This document shows, piece by piece, positions 24,942 through 34,684 of a stretch of DNA of 64,000 nucleotides. Below the pieces are notes generated by a model, which did not search any database, was not told where the DNA came from, and saw nothing but the letters and a program-made list of their open reading frames with translations. Position 1 is the stretch's first letter, and each line of letters begins with the position of its first letter. The stretch covers positions 4,185 to 68,184 of the forward strand of contig NZ_KE386806.1 of NCBI RefSeq assembly GCF_000428845.1. The letters run 5' to 3'. Source of the DNA: Dyadobacter alkalitolerans DSM 23607. Its GTDB lineage: Bacteria > Bacteroidota > Bacteroidia > Cytophagales > Spirosomataceae. The position numbers and the translations under genes were made by a program.

Positions 24942-27900
24942 TCAGGATTTTTCATAAAGCCACACGCGCAATAGTGACATCAGCTGATCAATGTCCACAG
25001 GCTTGGTAATGTAGTCGGACGCGCCCGCATTAATGCATTTTTCGCGGTCACCTGTCATTGCTTTGGCCGTGACGGCAATCACCGGCAGGTTGCGCCACTG
25101 GTAATTCTCCCGGATGCGTCTGGCGGTTTCATAGCCATCCATCTGCGGCATCATCATGTCCAGCAGCACCACATCCACGTCCGGATTTTCTTCCAGCCGC
25201 TGCAATGCTTCTTTTCCGTCAAGTGCCGTTAGCACATTCATTTTAAAGTTTTCCAAAGATTTGGAAAGCGAGAATATATTCCGCACATCGTCGTCGGCAA
25301 TAAGCACCGTTTTACCTTGCAGGATTTCACTCAGGCCGCCCAGTTTCTGCCTGTCCGAAGCTTTTTGCGGAGCCTTTTTGCTCTCTTCAACCACATGCAG
25401 GAAAAGTGAAACTTCATCCAGCATACGCTGGTAGGAGTGAGCAGTCTTCACCACGATGGAATCGGCATATTGTTTGATACGCAGCTCTTCGGTCATCGAA
25501 AGGCTTTTTCCCGTAAATACGATAATCGGGATATGTTCGAAGCTTGGATTCATTTTTGCCATTTCGAGCATTTCGTAGGCTTTCTTGTCGGGAATGCCCA
25601 TATCCAGGATCACGCAGTCGACCTCATTATTTTGCAAAGCTTGCAGCCCTTCGTCAATGTCGCTTTTCAGTTGAGAATTAATGTTGAAAGACGACAAATA
25701 ATAAGCAAGGGCTTTGGCATGCATGGAATTATCTTCCACGATTAGCACTTTCTTGCTTTGCTTGCTGACCACAAATTCAATCTTTTTAAAGATCTTCTCC
25801 ATCTTCTCGAACGCAACGGGCTTATCAATGAAATCCACAGCGCCTTTCAGCAGGCTTTCATTTTTCATGCGGTGCGAAGACATTATGTGCACCGGAATGT
25901 GCCTTGTTTCCGGCCTCGATTTCAATTCGTCCATCACTTCCCAGCCGCTCATGACAGGAAGCTGAATGTCGAGCAAAATGCCCATTGGTTTGAAGGTCTG
26001 TGCCAGTTCCAGCCCTTCATCTCCGCGAACAGCGACAATCCCTTTATAACCTTGCTTCCGGGTGTAATCGAGCAGCGACTTGGCAAACATTGTGTCATCT
26101 TCCACGATCAGGATCGTTTTGTCCGTAACCTGAATGTTGTCGCGGTCGTCGGCAATGCTGGACGGGATTACCGTGCTGATGAAACGTGCATCGTTTCCTT
26201 CCGGCTTGGTCTTTAATGCTTCTTCGCTATGGTTCAGGAAATACGTTTTGGGCTCGCTGGTGTTTCCGGCGAATGCTTTCGCAACAGGAATGGAGAGGGT
26301 GAAAACGCTGCCTTCATTTAATTTGCTGGACAGTTCAATCTCACCACCCAGCAGTTTGACAAGCTCACGACTGATGGAAAGCCCCAGTCCGGTTCCGCCG
26401 TACTTTCTTTTTGTAGAACCGTCGGCTTGCTGGAATGCTTCGAAAATGTGCAATTGCTTCTCCGGCGCTACGCCTATACCCGTATCTGTCACCGAAAAGC
26501 TGAGCATATTCTCCGAGCCGGATTTGCGCTTGATATCGATGCGGACGGAACCCTGTGAAGTGAATTTCAATGCATTGGATATCAAATTTTTAAGTATTTG
26601 TTCCAAACGCATTCTGTCCGTTTCAATCACCAGGGGAACACCGTTTTCAATGTCAACCACGAAATCAAGTCCTTTTTCCCGTGCAACCGGGGCGAACAAA
26701 CCTTTCAGATCGTCCACAATTTCCTTTACCGTAACATTGACATAGTCCAGCTCCATCTTGCCGGCCTCAATTTTGGAAAGGTCCAGGATCTCGTCGATCA
26801 GCCCGAGTAATCCGTTTCCGGAAGATTGGATCACGGTTGCATATTCGACTTGTTCACTGCTCAGGTTTTTCTCGTCATTTTCGGACAGTAACCGGCTCAG
26901 TAGTAAAATAGAGTTTAGTGGTGTGCGCAGCTCGTGGGACATATTGGCCAGGAATTCGGACTTGTAACGCGTCGTCAATTCCAGTTCCTCGGCCTTCTTT
27001 TGTATCTCTGCATTCTTTTCTTCCAGCAGTCCGCTGCGTTCTTCCAGTTCTTCGTTGGTTTGTTGGAGTTCTTCCTGCTGCACGCGAAGCTCTTCTTCGG
27101 ATGCCTGCAACTTCTGTGACTGTGCTTCGAGCTCTGCATTCAGATTTTCCAGCTCATTATGCTGCGTCTGCAATTCCTCGGACTGGGCCTGCGTCTCTTC
27201 CAGGAAATTTTGCAATCTCAGGTAATCCAATGCCGAGTTGACGCCCGTAGCAATGGATTCCAAACTGCCTTCCAAAAACTGAATTTCAAGCTTATCCGGT
27301 TTGGAAAGAAAAGCCAATTCTATCACCCCGATGCATTCATAGGCGTAAATAAGCGGTAGGATCGCCAGCGCAGCTGGCTTGGTTTCGCCGAGCGTCGAAG
27401 TTACTTTCAGGTAATTTTCGGGTACATCATACACTACGACCGGCTTTTTACTATGGATCACCTGTCCAGCGAGGCCGGCGCCGGGAGTGATGGTTTCCGG
27501 TGCATTCTCCGCGGCATAACTGCTTGCTAGTTTAAAGTTCCAGTCGTTATCCTGGATATAGATCGTGCCGAGGTGGGCTTTGGAATAGCGCGTAATGGTT
27601 TCAATGAGGTTCGCCGCCAGTTTTTTCAAAATTCGCTCGCCGCGGATCGCATCGCTGATCTCCACCATTCCGGTTTGCATCCAGTTCCTGGTGTTCAGAT
27701 CATTGAATGTCTGTTCGAGCGAAGCAGTCATTTTATTCAGTGCGGCTGAAATGCGGCCAATGTCGTCATCACTCTCATCCTGGGATCTTACGGCATAATC
27801 GCCTTCCGAAACCTGTCTTGTGATCTGTTCTATGCGGTTAATCCTGCGTTCTGTGGTTCTGTATTTTTCTTCTTCTAAAAGCTGCAAAGCAAGTCTCTTG

Positions 27901-28544
27901 TCCATATCGTTCTTGATGCGCATGTATGCAAACACCGTAATCAGAATGGAGATCAATGCGGCCACGATGAGCAGGATAGGCGTATATTGAATGTAGATCT
28001 GCTGCTGTTCCAGTCGGGTCTGGAGAATTTTATTTTCTTCAGACTTGATACGTTCTGTGGTCAGCCGCAGGTCGTCCATGATCTTTTTTCCTTTGACCAT
28101 TTCACGCAGCCGACCGTTTTGATCATCCGCAAAGTTGCTGTTCCGGCGTGTCTGGTCAATAATGTATTGCATTTGCCCGAATTTGGCTTCGTACAATGCT
28201 TTAATTTCCCGCAGGTTTTTTTGCTGCGCCGGGTTGTCAGCGGTTAGTTCGCTAAGGTTGTTGTAGCTGTTGGTTGTTTTTGCATACGCATCATTGTAAG
28301 GGTCCAGGAATGTTGCGTCTGAAGTGATCAGATATCCCCGCTGGCCCGTTTCAGCATCCTTTACGAAAGAGATAATGGATTCAGCTTCTATGAGGACCTG
28401 GTTGGTGTGGTTAACCAGTTCTGAATTATTGATAAGCTTCTGAGTGCTGTAATAGGAGGCCAAAAGGCTGAATATAAGCAGCAGAATGGAAAAGGAGAAT
28501 ACAATTTGTAATTGCTGAATTATAGAGTTAGAGGTTTTTTTCAT
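24942..28544 (-). CDS. Hybrid sensor histidine kinase: CHASE3-HAMP-GAF-HisKA-HATPase-REC-REC-REC
   Basis: A 1200-residue inner-membrane kinase. Order: TM1 (~10-30), periplasmic CHASE3 (~38-175, with DAETGQRGYLIT), TM2 (~187-207), HAMP (~207-285), GAF (~300-440), a Glu/Gln-rich coiled coil (~446-523), HisKA with the phospho-acceptor H537 in MSHELRTP, HATPase (~650-770, GTGLGLSI), then three receivers starting near 806, 930 and 1080. The receivers carry LLDIQLPVMSG, ILDMGIPDKKA and LLDMMMPQMDG; the second lacks the usual MDG ending. The coil has repeated EEL/QQ/EE pairs like methylatable coils, and cheR/cheB are in the same operon. Its start overlaps the preceding gene by 17 bases. Confidence 0.93.
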   Translation of the reverse strand: MKKTSNSIIQQLQIVFSFSILLLIFSLLASYYSTQKLINNSELVNHTNQVLIEAESIISFVKDAETGQRGYLITSDATFLDPYNDAYAKTTNSYNNLSELTADNPAQQKNLREIKALYEAKFGQMQYIIDQTRRNSNFADDQNGRLREMVKGKKIMDDLRLTTERIKSEENKILQTRLEQQQIYIQYTPILLIVAALISILITVFAYMRIKNDMDKRLALQLLEEEKYRTTERRINRIEQITRQVSEGDYAVRSQDESDDDIGRISAALNKMTASLEQTFNDLNTRNWMQTGMVEISDAIRGERILKKLAANLIETITRYSKAHLGTIYIQDNDWNFKLASSYAAENAPETITPGAGLAGQVIHSKKPVVVYDVPENYLKVTSTLGETKPAALAILPLIYAYECIGVIELAFLSKPDKLEIQFLEGSLESIATGVNSALDYLRLQNFLEETQAQSEELQTQHNELENLNAELEAQSQKLQASEEELRVQQEELQQTNEELEERSGLLEEKNAEIQKKAEELELTTRYKSEFLANMSHELRTPLNSILLLSRLLSENDEKNLSSEQVEYATVIQSSGNGLLGLIDEILDLSKIEAGKMELDYVNVTVKEIVDDLKGLFAPVAREKGLDFVVDIENGVPLVIETDRMRLEQILKNLISNALKFTSQGSVRIDIKRKSGSENMLSFSVTDTGIGVAPEKQLHIFEAFQQADGSTKRKYGGTGLGLSISRELVKLLGGEIELSSKLNEGSVFTLSIPVAKAFAGNTSEPKTYFLNHSEEALKTKPEGNDARFISTVIPSSIADDRDNIQVTDKTILIVEDDTMFAKSLLDYTRKQGYKGIVAVRGDEGLELAQTFKPMGILLDIQLPVMSGWEVMDELKSRPETRHIPVHIMSSHRMKNESLLKGAVDFIDKPVAFEKMEKIFKKIEFVVSKQSKKVLIVEDNSMHAKALAYYLSSFNINSQLKSDIDEGLQALQNNEVDCVILDMGIPDKKAYEMLEMAKMNPSFEHIPIIVFTGKSLSMTEELRIKQYADSIVVKTAHSYQRMLDEVSLFLHVVEESKKAPQKASDRQKLGGLSEILQGKTVLIADDDVRNIFSLSKSLENFKMNVLTALDGKEALQRLEENPDVDVVLLDMMMPQMDGYETARRIRENYQWRNLPVIAVTAKAMTGDREKCINAGASDYITKPVDIDQLMSLLRVWLYEKS

Positions 28545-30153
28545 CTGCGCTTATAGCTGATTTTTCAGTTTTGTTATCGTTTAAAGCCTGCTCCTGGACG
28601 AGGGGCAGGATGAGAATAAATTGGGCGCCGCGGTTCTCCGCACTTCTTGCTGAGATGATGCCGTTGTGCTTGTCCATAATCTTTTTGGCAATCGCCAGCC
28701 CGATTCCCGTCCCTTCATAGCTGTTCATATTGTTGAGCCGCTGGAAAATGACAAATATCCTGTCCAGAAATTTTTCGTCAAACCCGATGCCGTTATCTTC
28801 GATCACGATTTTGCAATAATGCCCCTCGTTGTGCTCAGCTGCGTCCACGTGCTTGTCTGCAATGATCGTTGATGTCACGTTTATAACCGGCGGAATTCCT
28901 TCTTTGGAGAATTTGAGCGCATTACTGATCAGGTTTTGGAAAACCTGACGAATCTGGCTCGGTATGGTATCAATGATGGGCAGCTTGCTGATCCGAATCT
29001 CTGCTTTCTTATTCAGGATGATCTCATCGAAGTCGGAAAGCAAATCGTCCAGTAAAGAATTCAGGTCCGTGGGCTGGAAGCGGGCTTTAACCGAAAGCCT
29101 GGAATAATCGAGCAGGTCACTGATCAGGCGGGACATTCTGGCCGACGAGCTGATGGACCGGTTGAGATACGAAACGGCCTCCGCATTTTCATTCAGATAT
29201 TTGTCTTTTACCAAATGGCTGAAAGTCTGGATTTTACGTAGGGGCTCTTTTAGGTCGTGTGAAACAACCCAGGCAAATTGCTGCAACTCGTGGTTCGTCG
29301 TTTCGAGTTCCGAGTTTTTGTCAAGCAGCTCCTTCGTGCGGAGTTCTACTTTGTGTTCGAGCAGTTCATTTGCCATTTTTTGCTGGTGAATGTCTGTAAA
29401 TGTGCCTACCCAGCGGATGGTTAACCCGTTTTGGAGGATCGGGATGATTTTGATCAGAAAATATTTGTATTCCTGCGTTTCTAAATGTCTTAACCTCGCT
29501 TCGCTGGTAAATTCCTGTCCGTTCCTGAATGATGTCTCCCAGTGCTCATAAAAATTATCTTCGGGATGCGATTCGGGAAATACATTAGCATCCGCCGACA
29601 CCTGAAACCAATGTTCGTTTACGAAATCTATTTTTCCATCCACACCAATGGTAAATGCGATCTGCGGAAGCGATTCAAGTATAACCCGCAACTCCTCCAT
29701 TCGTCCGGCGAGTTCTTCCTGGGCTTTTTTTCTTATTTCAATTTCATATTGAAGTGAATGCTGAATTGCTTTCAGTTCCTGCTGCTGCTCGTAAAGTTTG
29801 TAGAAAGTCTTTACTTTAAGCAGCAAAATATCCGCATCCACGGGCTTGGTGAGGTAATCAATGCCGCCGGAGGAATAGCCTTTGGTAATAAATTTCTTCT
29901 CTTTGTTAACAGCAGAAAGGAAAATGATGGGTGTATCCTTTGCTTTCCCAAAACCCGAAATTGCTTCGGCAACCTCAAAGCCGTCCATGCCGGGCATCTG
30001 GACGTCCATAATGATCACAGAATAGCTGTTTTTCAGTATTTTTTTTAAAGCCTCTTCTCCTGACTCGGCACTATCCGTTTTGAAATCGTGCAGTTCCAGG
30101 ATCTTTTTAAGTGGAAGTATATTTTCGGGCCTGTCGTCGACAATCAGAATCAT
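28528..30153 (-). CDS. REC-PAS sensor histidine kinase
   Basis: A 541-residue soluble kinase. Order: receiver (residues ~1-120, acceptor D50 in VIIMDVQMPGMDGFE), a short coiled coil, PAS (~155-275, EHWFQVSADANVFPESHPED), HisKA with H299 in WVVSHDLKEPL, and HATPase (~400-520, with GIGLAIAKKIM). The receiver at the N-terminus means its kinase activity is probably set by phosphate from another kinase, likely its operon partner. It is the first gene of the five-gene operon; 515 bases separate it from glgX. Confidence 0.92.
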   Translation of the reverse strand: MILIVDDRPENILPLKKILELHDFKTDSAESGEEALKKILKNSYSVIIMDVQMPGMDGFEVAEAISGFGKAKDTPIIFLSAVNKEKKFITKGYSSGGIDYLTKPVDADILLLKVKTFYKLYEQQQELKAIQHSLQYEIEIRKKAQEELAGRMEELRVILESLPQIAFTIGVDGKIDFVNEHWFQVSADANVFPESHPEDNFYEHWETSFRNGQEFTSEARLRHLETQEYKYFLIKIIPILQNGLTIRWVGTFTDIHQQKMANELLEHKVELRTKELLDKNSELETTNHELQQFAWVVSHDLKEPLRKIQTFSHLVKDKYLNENAEAVSYLNRSISSSARMSRLISDLLDYSRLSVKARFQPTDLNSLLDDLLSDFDEIILNKKAEIRISKLPIIDTIPSQIRQVFQNLISNALKFSKEGIPPVINVTSTIIADKHVDAAEHNEGHYCKIVIEDNGIGFDEKFLDRIFVIFQRLNNMNSYEGTGIGLAIAKKIMDKHNGIISARSAENRGAQFILILPLVQEQALNDNKTEKSAISADEKNL

Positions 30154-30668
30154 AATATGGGTAAAAAACTATCCATTCAAATCCTTGCTAATGTCAGCTG
30201 TGAAGTGATCTAGTATGCTTAAAATTAAACCTGCATGTGTATACGCTGTAATTCAATTAGTTAAGATAGAGTGATAGCAACAAGTCAAAAAATTCAGTGT
30301 AAGGTAATCGATATTAGAGATTTGACACAAAAATCATACCAAATTTGCATTAAATGGCAGTATTTATTGAATTATTGAATACTAATGACCCTATGCCTCG
30401 CTTACAATTTTTTAAGTTCTTCGGACCATTTCTGAATGGTGATCATGGGATGAATGAAGGGCGTGTTTTTGTCCATATCATCATTGTTATCCTTCAAATT
30501 AAAGGCTTTGTGGAATATTTTCCCGAATCCTTCAGTGCCGTACTGGCATAATTTTATAGCAAATTATGTTCTCAAACAAAAATTCTGGCGAAGATGGTCT
30601 GCGTAATGTGTGTTCAGGCGGGCTTTTCCGCGTGGCCGAAACGGAAATTTGTAATAAAAATCTAAAAA
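30154..30668. other. 515-base gap between the signalling operon and glgX
   Basis: No convincing gene or promoter was found. A plus-strand frame of 65 codons (30354-30551) looks like noise. On the minus strand 30402-30563 is open and translates to protein-like sequence (GTEGFGKIFHKAFNLKD, then ending IQKWSEELKKL), but it has no ATG near its 5' end, so it is probably a gene remnant. The gap must also carry the divergent promoters of the kinase operon and of glgX, neither of which shows a full consensus. Confidence 0.4.
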
Positions 30669-32849
30669 ATGAAAAAAGTATCCAATAATACCGTTGTCAA
30701 AAAATCCGAACATATTAACGTCGTAGTATACCCGGGCGAACCCTATCCACTGGGGGCTACATATGATGGTGAAGGAGTTAATTTCGCATTATATTCCGAG
30801 CATGCCACAGGGGTTGAGCTTTGCCTTTTTGAAAGCCAGGAGAGCGAACGGGAGCATATTAAAATTGAAATACAAGAAGCGTCACACCATGTGTGGCATG
30901 TCTATGTGCCTGGTTTAAAGCCGGGTCAGTTGTATGGTTATCGTGTTCACGGGCCTTTCGTACCCACTGAGGGATTCAGGTTTAATCCTAATAAACTCCT
31001 CATTGATCCATATGCAAAGTCCATTTCCGGAACTATCCAGTGGCATGACGCGCTTTTCGGATATGTTATCGGTGATGAAAATGAAGACCTCAGTTTCAGC
31101 GAGCTGGATAGTGCTCCCTACATTCCTAAATCAGTGGTTATCGATTCGGGTTTCGACTGGGAAGGGGTACAGCCACCTGAGATTCCTTATCATGATACGA
31201 TTATTTATGAAACACACGTAAAGGGATTTACTATTTTAAATGATCAGATTCCTGAGGAAATACGGGGAACGTATGCTGCTATGGGGCATCCGGCCACCGT
31301 TAAATATCTCAAAGAACTCGGCGTAAACGCAGTTGAGCTCATGCCGGTTCACCATTTTATTGCCGACCGGCACCTGAAAGAGCGCGAACTGACCAACTAT
31401 TGGGGTTATAATTCCATTGGTTTCTTCGCGCCGGATGTGCGTTACAGCAGTGCCGGGACCCTGGGTGAGCAGGTGGTTGAGTTCAAGAATATGGTGAAGG
31501 AATTGCATAAGGCAGGCATCGAAGTGATTTTGGATGTGGTTTATAACCATACAGGCGAAGGAAACCAGATGGGGCCGACCTTATCGTTCCGGGGAATCGA
31601 CAATATGTCTTATTACCGGCTTATGGAAGGCCGTTACTATATGGATTACACGGGAACGGGTAACACCTTGAATGCCCGGCTTCCGAGCGTGCTGCGCCTG
31701 ATCATGGACAGCCTGCGTTACTGGATCACCGAAATGCATGTGGATGGTTTCCGGTTCGACCTGGCTTCTACGCTTGCCAGGGAATTGCATGAAGTGGACA
31801 GGTTGAGCGCATTCTTCGACATCATTCACCAGGATCCGATCATTTCACAGGTGAAACTTATCGCCGAGCCCTGGGATATAGGTTTCAATGGTTATCAGGT
31901 AGGAAAGTTTCCGATCGGATGGGCCGAATGGAACGGGCAATACCGTGATTGTATGCGCGATTACTGGCGTGGTGCCGACAGCATGCTTGCCGAATTTGCA
32001 GAAAGGTTTACGGGAAGTTCCGATTTATACAAAGGAGAGTACCGCAGGCCAACGGCGAGCATTAACTTCATCACCGCACACGACGGTTTTACATTGAATG
32101 ACCTTGTGTCGTATAATGACAAACGTAATGCAGCCAATGGCGAAAACAATAATGATGGGGACGACCATAACCGTTCCTGGAATTGCGGCGTAGAAGGCCC
32201 AACCGACGACCCGGAAGTGAATGCATTGAGAAACAAGCAAAAACGGAATTTTCTCACTACCCTGTTTTTATCGCAAGGTGTTCCTATGTTGGTTGCCGGC
32301 GACGAGTGGGGCAGGACCCAGGGAGGGAATAACAATGCTTACTGCCAGGACAATGAAATATCGTGGCTCAACTGGGACAAGGCGGATACCGAGTTATTGA
32401 CATTCTCGCAAAAGCTAATCGCTTTCAGTAAGGCGCACCGCTCGTTCAGAAGAAGGGACTGGTTCCGCGGGTTACCGATTAAGGGAAAAGGATTGGAGGA
32501 TATTGCATGGTTCCTGCCTGATGGAAGCGAAATGCCGGAAGAAAACTGGAACCACGACTACGCCAAGTCATTGGCCGTTTTCCTGAATGGTAAGGGGATC
32601 CGCCACGTGAATAAAAAGGGTGAGCCGATTTATGATGATAGCTTTTATATGATCTTCAATGCGCATTATGAACCCGTTGAATACACGCTGCCTCCTAAAA
32701 AATACGGAACGGAATGGCGAAAAGTAATTGATACGAGTGAAGGCACAGTGAACGAAGAAGGCGAACAATTCGGACCAGATACATCTGTAACGGTGGATAG
32801 CAGGTCGATCATTGTATTTAAACATGCATTGGAACAACAGAAAATATGA
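30669..32849 (+). CDS. glgX: Glycogen debranching enzyme GlgX/TreX
   Basis: A 726-residue cytoplasmic GH13 isoamylase that cuts alpha-1,6 branches of glycogen. Residues ~25-125 form the CBM48 domain (PLGATYDGEGVNFALYSEHA). The catalytic barrel carries the nucleophile D364 (DGFRFDLAS), acid/base E400 (AEPWDIG) and D472 (TAHDGFTLND). Length is usual for the family. Its last four bases (ATGA) overlap the start of treZ, so translation is coupled. In the TreX-TreY-TreZ route it supplies linear maltodextrin for trehalose synthesis. Confidence 0.95.
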   Translation: MKKVSNNTVVKKSEHINVVVYPGEPYPLGATYDGEGVNFALYSEHATGVELCLFESQESEREHIKIEIQEASHHVWHVYVPGLKPGQLYGYRVHGPFVPTEGFRFNPNKLLIDPYAKSISGTIQWHDALFGYVIGDENEDLSFSELDSAPYIPKSVVIDSGFDWEGVQPPEIPYHDTIIYETHVKGFTILNDQIPEEIRGTYAAMGHPATVKYLKELGVNAVELMPVHHFIADRHLKERELTNYWGYNSIGFFAPDVRYSSAGTLGEQVVEFKNMVKELHKAGIEVILDVVYNHTGEGNQMGPTLSFRGIDNMSYYRLMEGRYYMDYTGTGNTLNARLPSVLRLIMDSLRYWITEMHVDGFRFDLASTLARELHEVDRLSAFFDIIHQDPIISQVKLIAEPWDIGFNGYQVGKFPIGWAEWNGQYRDCMRDYWRGADSMLAEFAERFTGSSDLYKGEYRRPTASINFITAHDGFTLNDLVSYNDKRNAANGENNNDGDDHNRSWNCGVEGPTDDPEVNALRNKQKRNFLTTLFLSQGVPMLVAGDEWGRTQGGNNNAYCQDNEISWLNWDKADTELLTFSQKLIAFSKAHRSFRRRDWFRGLPIKGKGLEDIAWFLPDGSEMPEENWNHDYAKSLAVFLNGKGIRHVNKKGEPIYDDSFYMIFNAHYEPVEYTLPPKKYGTEWRKVIDTSEGTVNEEGEQFGPDTSVTVDSRSIIVFKHALEQQKI

Positions 32850-34681
32850 TTGATAACGAAAAATTGATACCGGGTGTACGGTTCAACGAATTCGGTGAAG
32901 CGCAAGTGGTTGTGTGGGCTCCCGAATTAGAAGAGATTTCACTGCTGCTTGAAACCTCGCGGGAGCAGCTTCCTCTAAAAAAGCAGGAGCTGGGTTATTG
33001 GCTGCTGAGGACCGACGCGCTGAAACAGGGCGATCTTTACCAGTTTGTGGTAAAAGACAAGCCACTGCCTGATCCTGCATCCCTATGGCAGCCTCAGGGC
33101 GTACATGGACCTTCCGCTGCCTATGACGTTCGTAATTTCAAATGGACTGATAAGGACCTGCCACAACCGGCGCTGAAAGATTACATTATCTATGAGCTGC
33201 ACACCGGGACTTTTACAGAGGAAGGCACATTTGCAGCGATGGAAAGCAAGCTGGATTATCTGGTTGAACTCGGCATTAATGCGATTGAGATCATGCCTGT
33301 CTCGCAATTTGCAGGCGCGCGTAACTGGGGCTATGATGGGGTTCTTCCTTATTGTGTCCAGGATTCCTACGGCGGGCCAGAGGCTTTGCAGCATCTTGTA
33401 AATGCCTGCCATGAGAAAGGAATCGCCGTCATTTTGGATGTCGTTTACAATCACATCGGCCCGGAAGGCAATGTGCTGCCTCAGTACGGCCCTTATTTTA
33501 CGGATAAATACAACACACCCTGGGGCGATGCGCTCAATTTTGACTCTCCCTGGTGCGATGGTGTCCGGGAATATTTTGTCGAAAATGTGCTGATGTGGTT
33601 CAGGGATTTCCACATTGATGCGCTGCGGATGGATGCGGTTCATGCCATAAAGGACATGAGTCCCGTTCATATCTTGCAGGAAATGAGGACGCACGTCGAT
33701 GAGCTGGCTCAGCAGACTGGAAAAAGTCATTACCTGATCGTAGAGATGGACCTGAATGACACACGTTACATTAAGCCAATCGCAAATGGCGGTTACGGAA
33801 TGGACGGACAGTGGATAGATGAGTTTCACCACGCATTGCGCGTTTCCTCAGGCCAGCAGCGAAGCGGTTACTACTCTGACTTTGAGCCTATAACATCTCT
33901 GGCTAAATCCTATAAAGATGCCTACGTATATGACGGTGGGTTTTCTGAACATCGCAAGCGGAAGTTCGGTGTGAAGGCGGACGGGCATCCCGGCGAGCAA
34001 TTTGTGGTTTTTTCTCAAAATCACGATCATGTAGGAAACCGGATGCTGGGTGAGCGCACAAGTCAGCTTGTCTCGTTTGAGATGCAGAAATTGCTGGCCG
34101 GTGCTGTTTTTGTGAGCCCTTACCTGCCAATGCTCTTCATGGGCGAAGAATACAGCGAGAGCAATCCATTTCAGTATTTTGTGAGCCATACTGATCCTGA
34201 ATTAGCAGAAGCTGTTAGAAAAGGTCGGAAGCGGGAGTTCGCAGCGTTCCATCTGGATGGCGAAGCTCCGGACCCGATGTCGGAAGAGACTTTCAATAAT
34301 TCGAAACTCCAATGGTCACTGCCGGAAGAAGGTCAGCATAAGACGATGTTGCAGTTTTACAAAGAGCTGATCCGTCTGAAAAAATCACAGCCAGCATTAA
34401 GCAGCAGTGATCGCGAAGCGTTGGAGGTTGAGCCGAACACGGTAAATGAAACGATCACCCTGCGTCGCTGGACTTCGGAACAGGAGATTGTCGCCTTCCT
34501 AAATTTCTCTAAATCGGTCCGTGAAATGTGGTTACCAGAGCAGGCAGGCGGATGGAAGAAATTGATCGCGTCCTCTGACGAAGTTTGGAATGGATTGGGG
34601 AATGTTATCGAGCCACCGGCTGACAGACTGATTATGCTGCCGCCGGAGAGCTTTGCTATTTTTACAAATTCCGTATTTTAA
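32846..34681 (+). CDS. treZ: Malto-oligosyltrehalose trehalohydrolase
   Basis: A 611-residue GH13 enzyme that releases trehalose from maltooligosyl-trehalose. An N-terminal CBM48-like domain (PGVRFNEFGEAQVVVWAPE) precedes the barrel. Catalytic residues are D263 (LRMDAVHAI), E300 (LIVEMDLND) and D394 (FSQNHDHVGNR); the last motif and MGEEYSESNPFQYF are characteristic of TreZ. It overlaps glgX by four bases. The partner TreY, which makes the substrate, is not in this window, so it must be encoded elsewhere if the pathway works. Confidence 0.94.
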   Translation: MIDNEKLIPGVRFNEFGEAQVVVWAPELEEISLLLETSREQLPLKKQELGYWLLRTDALKQGDLYQFVVKDKPLPDPASLWQPQGVHGPSAAYDVRNFKWTDKDLPQPALKDYIIYELHTGTFTEEGTFAAMESKLDYLVELGINAIEIMPVSQFAGARNWGYDGVLPYCVQDSYGGPEALQHLVNACHEKGIAVILDVVYNHIGPEGNVLPQYGPYFTDKYNTPWGDALNFDSPWCDGVREYFVENVLMWFRDFHIDALRMDAVHAIKDMSPVHILQEMRTHVDELAQQTGKSHYLIVEMDLNDTRYIKPIANGGYGMDGQWIDEFHHALRVSSGQQRSGYYSDFEPITSLAKSYKDAYVYDGGFSEHRKRKFGVKADGHPGEQFVVFSQNHDHVGNRMLGERTSQLVSFEMQKLLAGAVFVSPYLPMLFMGEEYSESNPFQYFVSHTDPELAEAVRKGRKREFAAFHLDGEAPDPMSEETFNNSKLQWSLPEEGQHKTMLQFYKELIRLKKSQPALSSSDREALEVEPNTVNETITLRRWTSEQEIVAFLNFSKSVREMWLPEQAGGWKKLIASSDEVWNGLGNVIEPPADRLIMLPPESFAIFTNSVF

Positions 34682-34684
34682 TCT

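Noticed and set aside
30354..30551. 65-codon plus-strand frame upstream of glgX
   Set aside because: Low-complexity hydrophobic composition and no promoter; the opposite-strand frame is more protein-like.
33083..33832. 249-codon minus-strand open frame
   Set aside because: Antisense to the catalytic part of treZ; a shadow frame.
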